A stretch of 64,000 bases of DNA from an uncultured Eubacteriales bacterium (GTDB lineage: Bacteria; Bacillota; Clostridia; Peptostreptococcales; Anaerovoracaceae): positions 1 to 64,000 of the forward strand of contig UQXL01000001.1 of the NCBI GenBank assembly GCA_900545135.1, in the 5' to 3' direction. A model generated the notes under the pieces. It did no database searches, had not been told where the DNA came from, and saw only the letters and a list, made by a program, of their open reading frames with translations. Each line of letters begins with the position of its first letter. Within the stretch, counting starts at the first letter, position 1. Positions 56,887 through 64,000 of this stretch are shown here, piece by piece. The position numbers and the translations under genes were made by a program.

Positions 56887-59586
56887 CTATATTTCCCCTG
56901 TTCCTCCTGTTTCATCATTCATGCAGTCGTACTCTTCTTCGCTTATCAGCACCTGCCTCGGCCTGGAACCGTCCTGCGGACTGACTATGCCTCTGGCCTC
57001 CATCATATCGACGATCCTGGCAGCTCTGTTATAGCCTATCCTGAATCGCCTCTGCAGCATGGATACTGAAGCCTGTCCGCTCCTTACCACCAGTTCGATG
57101 GCGTCGGAAAGCAGTTCGTCTCCGTCGTCCTCGGCAGCCGTCTGATCGGTTCTCTCTATCCTGGTCAAAACGTCCTGATTATAGTCTACGTCTTTGACCT
57201 GGCCCTTGACGAAATCTATCACCTTGTTCACTTCGCTGTCGGAGATGAAAGCGCCCTGAACTCTTATCGGCTTGCCCATGCCCATCGGATTGAAGAGCAT
57301 ATCGCCCTTGCCCACCAGCTTTTCCGCGCCCTGCATATCCAGTATGGTCCTGGAATCCACCTGGGATGAAACGGCAAAGGCTATCCTGGAAGGTATGTTG
57401 GCCTTGATGACGCCTGTTATAACGTCTACAGACGGTCTCTGTGTGGCCACTATCAAGTGCATTCCGGCGGCTCTTGCCATCTGTGCCAGCCTGCATATCG
57501 ACTCTTCTATCTGCGACGGAGCCGCCATCATCAGGTCGGCCAGCTCGTCTATGATTATAACTACCTGAGGCATCACCTTATCCAGTTCATCGTTGGCCCT
57601 GACCGATTCGTTGTAGGATTCCAGATCTCTAACGCCCTCTTCGGCGAACTTCTTGTACCTGTCGGTCATCTCGGCCACGGCCCAGTTGAGGGCTGCCGCG
57701 GCTTTGCTTGGGTCTGTGACCACAGGTATCATCAGATGCGGAACTCCGTTGTAATTGCCCAGCTCCACGACTTTAGGGTCTACGAGGATAAGCTTTACTT
57801 CATCAGGCTTTGCTTTGTAAAGCAGGCTGGTTATTATGCCGTTTATGCAGACGGACTTTCCGGAACCTGTGGAACCTGCGATGAGCAGATGAGGCATGGC
57901 CTTGAGGTCGGCTACTATGGCCTTTCCGCCGATGTCCTTGCCTACGGCGAAGGTGATCTTGGATTTGCTGTTTTTGAATTCCTGAGAATCTATGATGTCT
58001 CTCATGTGCACCATGGTCACGGAATCGTTTTCCACTTCTATGCCCACGGCTGCTTTGCCCGGTATGGGAGCTTCTATTCTTATGCTCCTGGCTTCAAGAT
58101 TCAGAGCTATATCGTCGGCCAGCCTGACTATGCTGTTGACCTTTACTCCCACCGACGGCTGTATCTCGTATCTGGTGACGGTCGGTCCTTGGGTGACCTG
58201 AACTACTCTTGCGTCTACGTGGAAATTTTTCAGCGTTTCTTCCAGCTTCTGAGCTTTATCTGTCAGCAGTCTGTTGTTGGTTCTCGTGGCTGCTTTGCTT
58301 CTTTCCAGCAGACTCACAGGCGGCATCTTATATTCTTTGGAAGCCGGAGCGTTATTGATCTCGTCTTTTGAAAGCATAGCTTCCCTGGCTTCTTTTTTGG
58401 TTATAGTCTTCTGTCCGTCATGAGCTTTTTCTGCGCCGGAAATGATGCTGCTTCTCGATGAAGCTCCCAAGCCTGTGCCGTATGTATCTTTCTGATCGGG
58501 CTCCAAGCCAATGCCAGAGCCTGAATTTGAGCCGAAGCTGCTCCCAAATCCCGGTCCAAGACCTGTCCCGAGTCCTGTACCCAGACCTGTGCTTTCGCTG
58601 TCAGGAGCTCCGGTGATGCCGAAACCGTGTCCGTAATCTTCCTTTTCCTCCAGACCGTAGGTTCCCGACGGTTCAGTTCCGCCGAAGAGAGAATCGTCGC
58701 TCATATAATAGAGGACGTTATTTTTATCTCTTCCGGCCTGATCCTTGGCAGATAGCCGTCCCCCGGAAGAAACAGCTTCATCGGCATATGATGAAGAAGC
58801 GTTTCCGTCGACGATCTTTATATTTTTTCTCTTAAGCGGAGATTCCTTAACTTTGACATTTGTCTCAGGGATGTCATCTACGCTCATCTGCTTTTCAGTC
58901 TCCGCTGCCTCTTCTTTGTCAAGATATGAGTTTTCTTTTATCAGTCTCTTTTCCTCGCGCTTTTCGCCTATCTTGCGCAGAAATCTGGAGACCGGCGTAT
59001 TTATGATCAGAAGCAGGCTTATGAGAGTCACGACTACGGTGAAAATCAGGCAGCCCGATACGCCCAGCCATTTGACCAGCAGGGAGCCGAGGAACATGCC
59101 CAGCAGACCGCCGCTCTTGAGCGTCACTCCTGTCTCATAAAAGCCTTTCAAAGCTGAAAAAGACACGCTTATCTTCTCCGCGTCGATGAATCTGACAGAA
59201 TTGATAGTCGCTAGCATCCATAGAACCAGGAAAGCCAGCAAGATGGTTTTTACGGAGATGGAAGTAGTTTGTCTGGCAAAAAGCAGTATGCCGAACAGTA
59301 TGAGATAAAAAGGCAGTACGTAGGCGACAAAGCCGAGAACGCCTTTGAAAAAGTTTCCCACAAGCTCGCCGAACTGTCCCGCGCCTCCAGTAAAAATCGC
59401 AATCACCAGAAATACGCCGAGAGCGATGGCGATTATGGACCAGATTTCATCCACTACCCTTCTGTCAGCTTTCCGCTTGGCCTGAATCGCTTTAGCCTTT
59501 TCTCTCGCTTTGGACTCTTCTTTAGGGGCAGTTTTTTTATTTTTTGAGCCCGGCGGTCTTCCGGGACCTCTTTTCTTTTCTGCCAT
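56887..59586 (-). CDS. FtsK/SpoIIIE DNA translocase
   Basis: 899 aa. A basic AT-hook-like N-terminus (KKRGPGRPPGSKNKK) is followed by four membrane helices (about residues 40-170), then a low-complexity linker with a run of GLGTGLG-type Gly repeats (about residues 330-370). The motor domain has Walker A AGSTGSGKSVCING, Walker B VVIIIDELADLM, and a gamma domain (SVSMLQRRFRIGYNRAARIVD) that reads KOPS/SRS sites. It moves DNA across the division or sporulation septum. ATG at 59,586 has AAAGGA upstream. Confidence 0.94.
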   Translation of the reverse strand: MAEKKRGPGRPPGSKNKKTAPKEESKAREKAKAIQAKRKADRRVVDEIWSIIAIALGVFLVIAIFTGGAGQFGELVGNFFKGVLGFVAYVLPFYLILFGILLFARQTTSISVKTILLAFLVLWMLATINSVRFIDAEKISVSFSALKGFYETGVTLKSGGLLGMFLGSLLVKWLGVSGCLIFTVVVTLISLLLIINTPVSRFLRKIGEKREEKRLIKENSYLDKEEAAETEKQMSVDDIPETNVKVKESPLKRKNIKIVDGNASSSYADEAVSSGGRLSAKDQAGRDKNNVLYYMSDDSLFGGTEPSGTYGLEEKEDYGHGFGITGAPDSESTGLGTGLGTGLGPGFGSSFGSNSGSGIGLEPDQKDTYGTGLGASSRSSIISGAEKAHDGQKTITKKEAREAMLSKDEINNAPASKEYKMPPVSLLERSKAATRTNNRLLTDKAQKLEETLKNFHVDARVVQVTQGPTVTRYEIQPSVGVKVNSIVRLADDIALNLEARSIRIEAPIPGKAAVGIEVENDSVTMVHMRDIIDSQEFKNSKSKITFAVGKDIGGKAIVADLKAMPHLLIAGSTGSGKSVCINGIITSLLYKAKPDEVKLILVDPKVVELGNYNGVPHLMIPVVTDPSKAAAALNWAVAEMTDRYKKFAEEGVRDLESYNESVRANDELDKVMPQVVIIIDELADLMMAAPSQIEESICRLAQMARAAGMHLIVATQRPSVDVITGVIKANIPSRIAFAVSSQVDSRTILDMQGAEKLVGKGDMLFNPMGMGKPIRVQGAFISDSEVNKVIDFVKGQVKDVDYNQDVLTRIERTDQTAAEDDGDELLSDAIELVVRSGQASVSMLQRRFRIGYNRAARIVDMMEARGIVSPQDGSRPRQVLISEEEYDCMNDETGGTGEI

Positions 59587-59643
59587 ATAAAAATCCTTTC
59601 TCCAAGTTGAATGGAACGCCGTCCGTTCCAACCGCATGGCGGC

Positions 59644-60477
59644 TTAGGCAAATATTCCGTACAGCACTACGAACAGGCCGAGGGCCCATACATAGTACGA
59701 AAAATAGCTTAATTTTTTATTCGATACTATCTTGATCATGGTCTTGATGGCAATGAGTCCTGAGACGGCAGCTACTGCCATTCCCGCCAATATAGGTCCC
59801 AGCTCGGACATGCTCATCCCTGCCTCTATCGCCGCCGGAGCTTCCATTACTGCCGAGCCCAGAATAGACGGTATCGAAATGAGGAATACAAACTTTACCG
59901 CGAATTTTCTGTCCAGATTGCAGATCAAACTGCCGAACAGTGTCGAACCGGACCTGGAAATGCCGGGACATATGGCTATACCCTGCACTACGCCTACGAA
60001 CAGAGCGTTGCGGTAGTTCATCTGCTTTATCCCCCTGTTGGAGTCTCCCATTCTTTCTGCGATGACCAGCAGGAAGCCGGTTATGATTAGGCCAACTCCT
60101 ATAGGAATCACTGAATTATACAGGCCGTTGAAGAAGTCGTTGAAGAGCACTCCTATGAGTCCTGTCGGAATCGTCGCGACGATTATCATCACGCCCAGCT
60201 TCCTGACAGGTCTCTCATTTAACCTCAGACCCTTTCCCGTGAAGATGTCCTTGATTGTAAGTCCGAGCTCTACTATCAGCTCCCATACGTCTTTCCAATA
60301 GACTATGAGAACGGAGATGAGAGTTCCCACATGAAGAAGGACTGCAAACAGCAGAACTTTGTCTTCTTCTATGCCGAACCACTGCTGCAGCAGCGCCAGA
60401 TGACCTGAACTGCTTATGGGCAGAAATTCCGCCAGTCCCTGAACTAATCCTAAAACTATTGATTCTAAATACGACAT
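59644..60477 (-). CDS. uppP: undecaprenyl-diphosphatase UppP (BacA)
   Basis: 277 aa, eight membrane helices. Catalytic motifs are LAEFLPISSSGHL (Glu and Ser-rich loop, near residue 17) and PGISRSGST (near residue 170). It frees the lipid carrier for cell wall synthesis and gives bacitracin tolerance when abundant. AAGGGAGAG precedes the ATG, 12 bases after the asd stop. Confidence 0.95.
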   Translation of the reverse strand: MSYLESIVLGLVQGLAEFLPISSSGHLALLQQWFGIEEDKVLLFAVLLHVGTLISVLIVYWKDVWELIVELGLTIKDIFTGKGLRLNERPVRKLGVMIIVATIPTGLIGVLFNDFFNGLYNSVIPIGVGLIITGFLLVIAERMGDSNRGIKQMNYRNALFVGVVQGIAICPGISRSGSTLFGSLICNLDRKFAVKFVFLISIPSILGSAVMEAPAAIEAGMSMSELGPILAGMAVAAVSGLIAIKTMIKIVSNKKLSYFSYYVWALGLFVVLYGIFA

Positions 60478-60489
60478 AATCTCTCTCCC

Positions 60490-61581
60490 TTATTTTTTCT
60501 CTATATATCCCTTGGCGGTAAGAGCTTCCGCGCAAAGCACCGCGCCTCCGGCGGCTCCCCTTATCGTATTGTGCGAAAGACCCACAAATTTGTAATCGTA
60601 GATGGTATCCTCCCTCAGTCTTCCGATGGAAATTCCCATTCCTTTGTCTCTGTCCACATCAGCTTTGACCTGAGGTCTGTCATCTTCCTCAAAGTATTTT
60701 ATGAACTGCTTTGGAGCCATCGGTAGGTCTTCCTCCTGCGGAAAACCTCTGTAGCTCTCCAGCTTTTCAATGAGCTGTTCCTTCGTCGGTTTCTTTCTGA
60801 ACTTGACGAATACCGCCGCCGTATGTCCGTTGAGAACAGGAACTCTGAGGCACTGGCAGGAAATCTTAGGCTCCTCGGCTTTAATGATTTCTCCCTTTTC
60901 CATGTCGGCGCGTCCCCATATCCTCAGCGGCTCGTCTTCACTCTTAGCCTCTTCGCCTCCGATATAAGGGATTATGTTTTCCACCATCTCAGGCCATGCT
61001 TTAAAATCCTTTCCAGCTCCGGAAATCGCCTGATATGTGGTGATTATACATTCGTAAGGTTCAAATTCTTTCCACGCGCTTAATGCCGGGACGTAGCTCT
61101 GTATGGAGCAGTTTGGCTTGACGGCAATGAAGCCTTTTTCGGTGCCGAGGCGCTTTTTCTGGGCTTCTATAATTTCAAAATGCTCGCAGTTTATCTCAGG
61201 TATGACCATCGGAACGTCGGGCGTCCATCTGTGGGCGCTGTTGTTTGAAACTACCGGCGTCTCAGTCCTAGCATATTCCTCTTCTATGGCTTTGATCTCT
61301 TCCTTGGTCATGTCGACGGCGCTGAATACGAAATCGACGGTTTCAGCCACAGCTTTCACGTCTTTAACGTTCATGATCTTGATATCTTTAACAGCTTCGG
61401 GAATATCTTTATCCATCTTCCAGCGGCCTTTTACCGCGTCTTCATAGCGAAGACCGCAGCTTCTCTCGCTGGCCGCTATAGTTACCACTTCAAACCACGG
61501 ATGGTCTTCCAGCAGTGAAATGAAACGCTGGCCTACCATTCCCGTTCCGCCCAGAATTCCTACTTTAAGTTTCTCGCTCAT
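60490..61581 (-). CDS. asd: aspartate-semialdehyde dehydrogenase
   Basis: 363 aa. The NADP motif is GILGGTGMVGQRF, the catalytic cysteine is in VKPNCSIQSYVPAL, and the catalytic histidine region is LRVPVLNGHTAAV. The length and these motifs match the archaeal/fungal-like ASADH class rather than the short E. coli type. It feeds lysine, DAP and threonine synthesis. ATG at 61,581 has GAGAGGT upstream. dapA is divergent next door. Confidence 0.93.
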   Translation of the reverse strand: MSEKLKVGILGGTGMVGQRFISLLEDHPWFEVVTIAASERSCGLRYEDAVKGRWKMDKDIPEAVKDIKIMNVKDVKAVAETVDFVFSAVDMTKEEIKAIEEEYARTETPVVSNNSAHRWTPDVPMVIPEINCEHFEIIEAQKKRLGTEKGFIAVKPNCSIQSYVPALSAWKEFEPYECIITTYQAISGAGKDFKAWPEMVENIIPYIGGEEAKSEDEPLRIWGRADMEKGEIIKAEEPKISCQCLRVPVLNGHTAAVFVKFRKKPTKEQLIEKLESYRGFPQEEDLPMAPKQFIKYFEEDDRPQVKADVDRDKGMGISIGRLREDTIYDYKFVGLSHNTIRGAAGGAVLCAEALTAKGYIEKK

Positions 61582-61638
61582 ATAAAAATACCTCTCTATT
61601 TGGATTTTTCTATTTAAAATCAATATTCATGACTATTT

Positions 61639-61667
61639 ATTGTATCACTTTTTCGCAGTGTTTTCAA
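61639..61667 (-). promoter_or_regulatory. asd promoter
   Basis: Minus strand TTGAAA (61,662-61,667), 17 bases, TACAAT (61,639-61,644). Its -35 box overlaps that of the divergent dapA promoter. Confidence 0.7.
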
Positions 61668-61692
61668 CAAAATAAGGTCAGATGAATATAAT
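61664..61692 (+). promoter_or_regulatory. dapA promoter
   Basis: TCAACA (61,664-61,669), 17 bases, TATAAT (61,687-61,692). The -10 is perfect, the -35 weak. It shares four bases with the -35 of asd, so the two back-to-back promoters may compete for polymerase. Confidence 0.6.
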
Positions 61693-61729
61693 AATTTATA
61701 ATCAATATATGATGAAAGGAAGTGTTAGT

Positions 61730-62611
61730 TTGCCATTATTTACAGGGGCCGCGACAGCCCTCATCACACCCTTCAAGGACGGAAAAATAGACTACGTTTC
61801 CATGGGTAAGCTCATCGAATGGCAAATCGGCCAAGGTATAGACGCTCTAGTGATCTGCGGCACCAGCGGAGAAGCCGCGACTCTTTCCTCCCTGGAAAAA
61901 GTTCAGCTGGTCAAATTCGCTGTGGATTTGACTGACAAACGTGTGCCCGTGATCGCAGGAGCTGGTACCAATTCGACCGAAACTACCGCCAGCCTGGCAA
62001 AGGAAATGGAAAACGCCGGAGCGGACGGTCTCCTGATCGTCACTCCTTATTATAATAAATGTACAGATTCAGGTCTCATAGCTCATTACGAGACTATAGC
62101 AGATAAAGTGTCGCTGCCTATAATAATGTATTCGGTGGCTTCAAGAACAGGAGTGAACATATCCCCTCGTATCGTCAAAATCCTCTCCGACCACCCGAAT
62201 ATCGCCGGTATAAAAGAAGCTTCGGGCAATATTTCACAGATATGCGAAATCGCTGCCTGCGTAAGCGACAACTTCAGCCTTTATTCCGGCAACGACGACC
62301 AGACTGTACCTATCCTCTCTCTGGGCGGTATAGGCTGTATATCGACCGTTTCAAACATAATACCTGCCAGATACTCCGCCATGATAGGCGAATATCTGAG
62401 CGGCAGCTGGCGTAAGGCCGGACGTGAGCAGGTAGCCATCAAACCTCTGATAGACGCCGTATTCGCCGAGGTGAACCCGGTGCCTGTAAAGGCCGCCTTA
62501 TCCATGATGGGCATGTGTTCAGCAGAATACAGGCTGCCTATGTGTCCGCCGAGCAACAAGACCCAGTATCTGCTCTACGACACGCTGCGTGAATTCGATC
62601 TGGTGGAGTAG
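61730..62611 (+). CDS. dapA: 4-hydroxy-tetrahydrodipicolinate synthase
   Basis: 293 aa TIM-barrel enzyme that condenses pyruvate with aspartate semialdehyde. The Schiff-base lysine is in GIKEASGN near residue 162, the YYNK motif near residue 107, and GTSGEAATL near residue 44. TTG at 61,730 is chosen: AGGAAG ends 7 bases upstream, and the protein then begins (M)PLFTGAATALITPF, as in the family. Upstream ATGs would add 6-16 unusual residues. Confidence 0.95.
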   Translation: MPLFTGAATALITPFKDGKIDYVSMGKLIEWQIGQGIDALVICGTSGEAATLSSLEKVQLVKFAVDLTDKRVPVIAGAGTNSTETTASLAKEMENAGADGLLIVTPYYNKCTDSGLIAHYETIADKVSLPIIMYSVASRTGVNISPRIVKILSDHPNIAGIKEASGNISQICEIAACVSDNFSLYSGNDDQTVPILSLGGIGCISTVSNIIPARYSAMIGEYLSGSWRKAGREQVAIKPLIDAVFAEVNPVPVKAALSMMGMCSAEYRLPMCPPSNKTQYLLYDTLREFDLVE

Positions 62612-62671
62612 TCCGCGCTCATCAATGGAAATGTGAGATGTAGAGGCGACAGACAGAATATATAAAAAGAA

Positions 62672-62714
62672 ATGCTGCGGTATTTCCACAAACGCCGGGA
62701 AGCCGCAGTATTTT
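62672..62714 (+). terminator. candidate terminator after dapA
   Basis: CTGCGG (62,675-62,680) and CCGCAG (62,703-62,708) with partial inner GGAA/TTCC pairing, followed by TATTTTG. Confidence 0.6.
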
Positions 62715-62756
62715 GCAGTTTCTATATTAAAATCACAATTGAATATACCTAAGCCA

Positions 62757-62784
62757 AAACCGCCGGACGCTGCCGGCGGTTTTT
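62757..62784. terminator. strong GC-rich hairpin terminator
   Basis: AAACCGCCGG and CCGGCGGTTT form a perfect 10 bp stem with a 6-base loop, followed by more T's. A second stop for dapA transcripts. Confidence 0.85.
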
Positions 62785-62843
62785 CAGTTCTTTCCCATAA
62801 TTAACGACAAAATATTTCTTTGAACCTTTTTCAGCGTAAAAAC

Positions 62844-62905
62844 AAAAAGAGCCTGAGCTCATACAGTTTTGTCATGTTTATCATGATTCGTATGAACTCA
62901 GACTC
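62844..62905 (-). terminator. terminator of the DUF4353 gene
   Basis: Minus strand GAGTCTGAGTTCATAC pairs with GTATGAGCTCAGGCTC over 16 positions with two G-U pairs, then TTTTT. The loop is about 25 bases. The rest of the 62,612-62,923 gap holds the two dapA terminators and nothing else seen. Confidence 0.75.
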
Positions 62906-62923
62906 AAGCATCGTACTGATAAA

Positions 62924-64000
62924 TCAGCTGGCTTCAATTTCACCTGAAGACGAGCCTACTGTAACGGTATATGTCTCGCCTGACACTATATCAGGATCGC
63001 TGATGATGACCACGCTGAACGGCAGTTCCGGCGAATAGCTGACGATCTCATTGCCGTCTGCATCAGTCAAGACAATATTTGTCCCTGCAGACTGGGAACC
63101 TACGCTGACTGATATGACTCCCTGCTCCGAATCGCTGAAAGTCTGCGCCATGCCGGAAGCTCCCGTTCCGATGAACGTTCCGCCCGTGATAACTGCGCTG
63201 GTATCGTAGTCCAGCGTCGCCGTATCTCCCTGATTAGGTCCGGCCACGACTATATAACCGCCTGAAATAGTCACGGAACCGTTGGCGTCTATCCCGTCGC
63301 CGGAAGCGTTGATGTACAGGCTGCCGCCGGATATGACTATGCTTCCGTTGGAAGAGGCCATACCTCCGCCCATGCCTGCTTCTCCGACATCTGCAAACAT
63401 GCCGTCGCGTCCTCCCTCGGTGCCGCTGGAATCTGTTCCTCCTGCGGCGTTGAGTCCGTCGTCGCTGGCAACTATCGTGATGTCGCCGCCGAGTATTTCA
63501 AGCTCCAGAGCTTCCAAGCCCTCATAGCTCTCGGATATATCTATGGTGCATCCGTCGATGGTCATGGATTCGTCCGCATGGAAAGCGTCGTCTCCTGAGG
63601 CTATCTGGAAGTCGCCTCCCGTTACAGTAATATATACGTTGGAATGTACTGAATCGTCTGCTGAGTCGATGTTAAAGCTGCCCCCAGTGATAAGCATGCC
63701 GGCGGAAGCTTTGAGTCCTTTCATGCTGGTGCTGCTGTCTTCTGAATCCGCCTGCGCGGAAGATTGCGACGATAACTGTGATGATGGCTGCGATGATGAC
63801 TGAGGGATCATGGCCTGACCAGGCTCTCTTCCTCCTCCGCCGCGGAAATCTCCCCATGTATCTGAAGAACTCTTGCTTCCGTTCTCGCTTCCGCCTCCCG
63901 CCAGAAGATCAAAGACGCCGTCTGACACCTGCATATATGAACCTGCGCTTATACCGTCCCCCTCTGCTTCAAGGCTGAAGCTGCCGCCTGAAATATAGAC
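62924..64000 (-). CDS. partial DUF4353 (carbohydrate-binding domain) protein
   Basis: The last 358 codons of a larger secreted protein; the frame stays open to the window edge, so the start is missing. It shows repeats of about 20-25 residues of the kind ISGGSFxxxAxGDGIxA (for example ISGGSLYINASGDGIDANG, SGDDAFHADESMTIDGC), as in right-handed beta-helix proteins of the DUF4353 family. A Ser/Gln-rich low-complexity stretch lies at about 63,750-63,810. Probably cell-surface; substrate unknown. Confidence 0.75.
   Translation of the reverse strand, partial: VYISGGSFSLEAEGDGISAGSYMQVSDGVFDLLAGGGSENGSKSSSDTWGDFRGGGGREPGQAMIPQSSSQPSSQLSSQSSAQADSEDSSTSMKGLKASAGMLITGGSFNIDSADDSVHSNVYITVTGGDFQIASGDDAFHADESMTIDGCTIDISESYEGLEALELEILGGDITIVASDDGLNAAGGTDSSGTEGGRDGMFADVGEAGMGGGMASSNGSIVISGGSLYINASGDGIDANGSVTISGGYIVVAGPNQGDTATLDYDTSAVITGGTFIGTGASGMAQTFSDSEQGVISVSVGSQSAGTNIVLTDADGNEIVSYSPELPFSVVIISDPDIVSGETYTVTVGSSSGEIEAS

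Noticed and set aside
63282..63803. Plus-strand frames opposite the DUF4353 gene
   Set aside because: They are shadows of a repetitive coding sequence with no ribosome binding sites.

Overview
The window reads as chromosomal DNA of a spore-forming, anaerobic, low-to-mid GC Firmicute of the class Clostridia. The basis is a complete spoIIIAA-AH operon, spo0A, spoIVB, a bofC-like gene, an FtsK/SpoIIIE translocase, GAAC-N4-GTTC type LexA boxes, ireB, and the gene orders nusB-xseA-xseB-ispA-dxs-tlyA and ftsK-rimO-pgsA-cinA. A placement near the Anaerovoracaceae/Family XIII relatives is only a guess from gene order. There are no rRNA or tRNA genes, no CRISPR array and no recognisable IS element or prophage.

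Layout. 0-1.6 kb: an ABC-F ribosome protection protein. 1.6-6.1 kb: the spoIIIA operon behind a sigma-E-like promoter, with a strikingly short SpoIIIAF. 6.4-23.2 kb: one long plus-strand housekeeping block (Asp23-like, nusB, TsaD-like, xseAB, ispA, dxs, tlyA, aminotransferase, mutS, mutL, miaA, tyrosine recombinase, YnbB-like lyase, TVP38/DedA-like). 23.2-25.8 kb: a minus-strand SGNH hydrolase and an NhaC-type antiporter. 26-27.6 kb: a yneA-like SOS gene with three LexA-like boxes, a zinc ribbon protein, a candidate structured RNA and a one-TM small protein. 28-36.2 kb, minus strand: ruvX, ireB, alaS, gdhA, mnmA, iscU, iscS. 36.2-40.7 kb: ynzC, spo0A, spoIVB, bofC-like, comEA. 40.8-43.9 kb: a radical-SAM pair whose first member carries an N-terminal HD domain. 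43.9-44.8 kb: a long non-coding stretch packed with palindromes and two covarying hairpin units. 44.8-49.3 kb: a degenerate M23/SpoIVFA-like protein, obgE, rpmA, rplU, recA. 49.7-53.5 kb: a csoR-copA copper module and a split lipoprotein gene, lying between recA and cinA. 53.7-61.6 kb: cinA, pgsA, rimO, ftsK, uppP, asd. 61.7-62.6 kb: dapA, divergent from asd. The window ends inside a beta-helix-like DUF4353 protein.

How it fits together. Sporulation genes cover the engulfment channel (SpoIIIA), the master regulator (Spo0A) and the sigma-K checkpoint type proteins (SpoIVB, BofC-like). DNA repair is represented by MutS/MutL, RecA, RuvX, ExoVII and a LexA-controlled division inhibitor. Isoprenoid (Dxs, IspA), undecaprenyl phosphate recycling (UppP), phospholipid (PgsA) and DAP/lysine synthesis (Asd, DapA) supply the envelope. 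Fe-S assembly (IscS/IscU) sits with the tRNA thiolase MnmA.

The most unusual items are: the palindrome array at 43,975-44,617 with a related locus at 27,711-27,830; twin hairpins with compensatory arm changes, each next to an extended -10 box (44,698-44,853); the HD-radical SAM fusion; a CopA whose C-terminal CopZ domain has its own ribosome binding site; ribosomal protein L21 with a HeH/SAP-like tail; an L27 without the cleavable leader together with a missing Prp protease gene; and a SpoIIIAF reduced to its membrane part.
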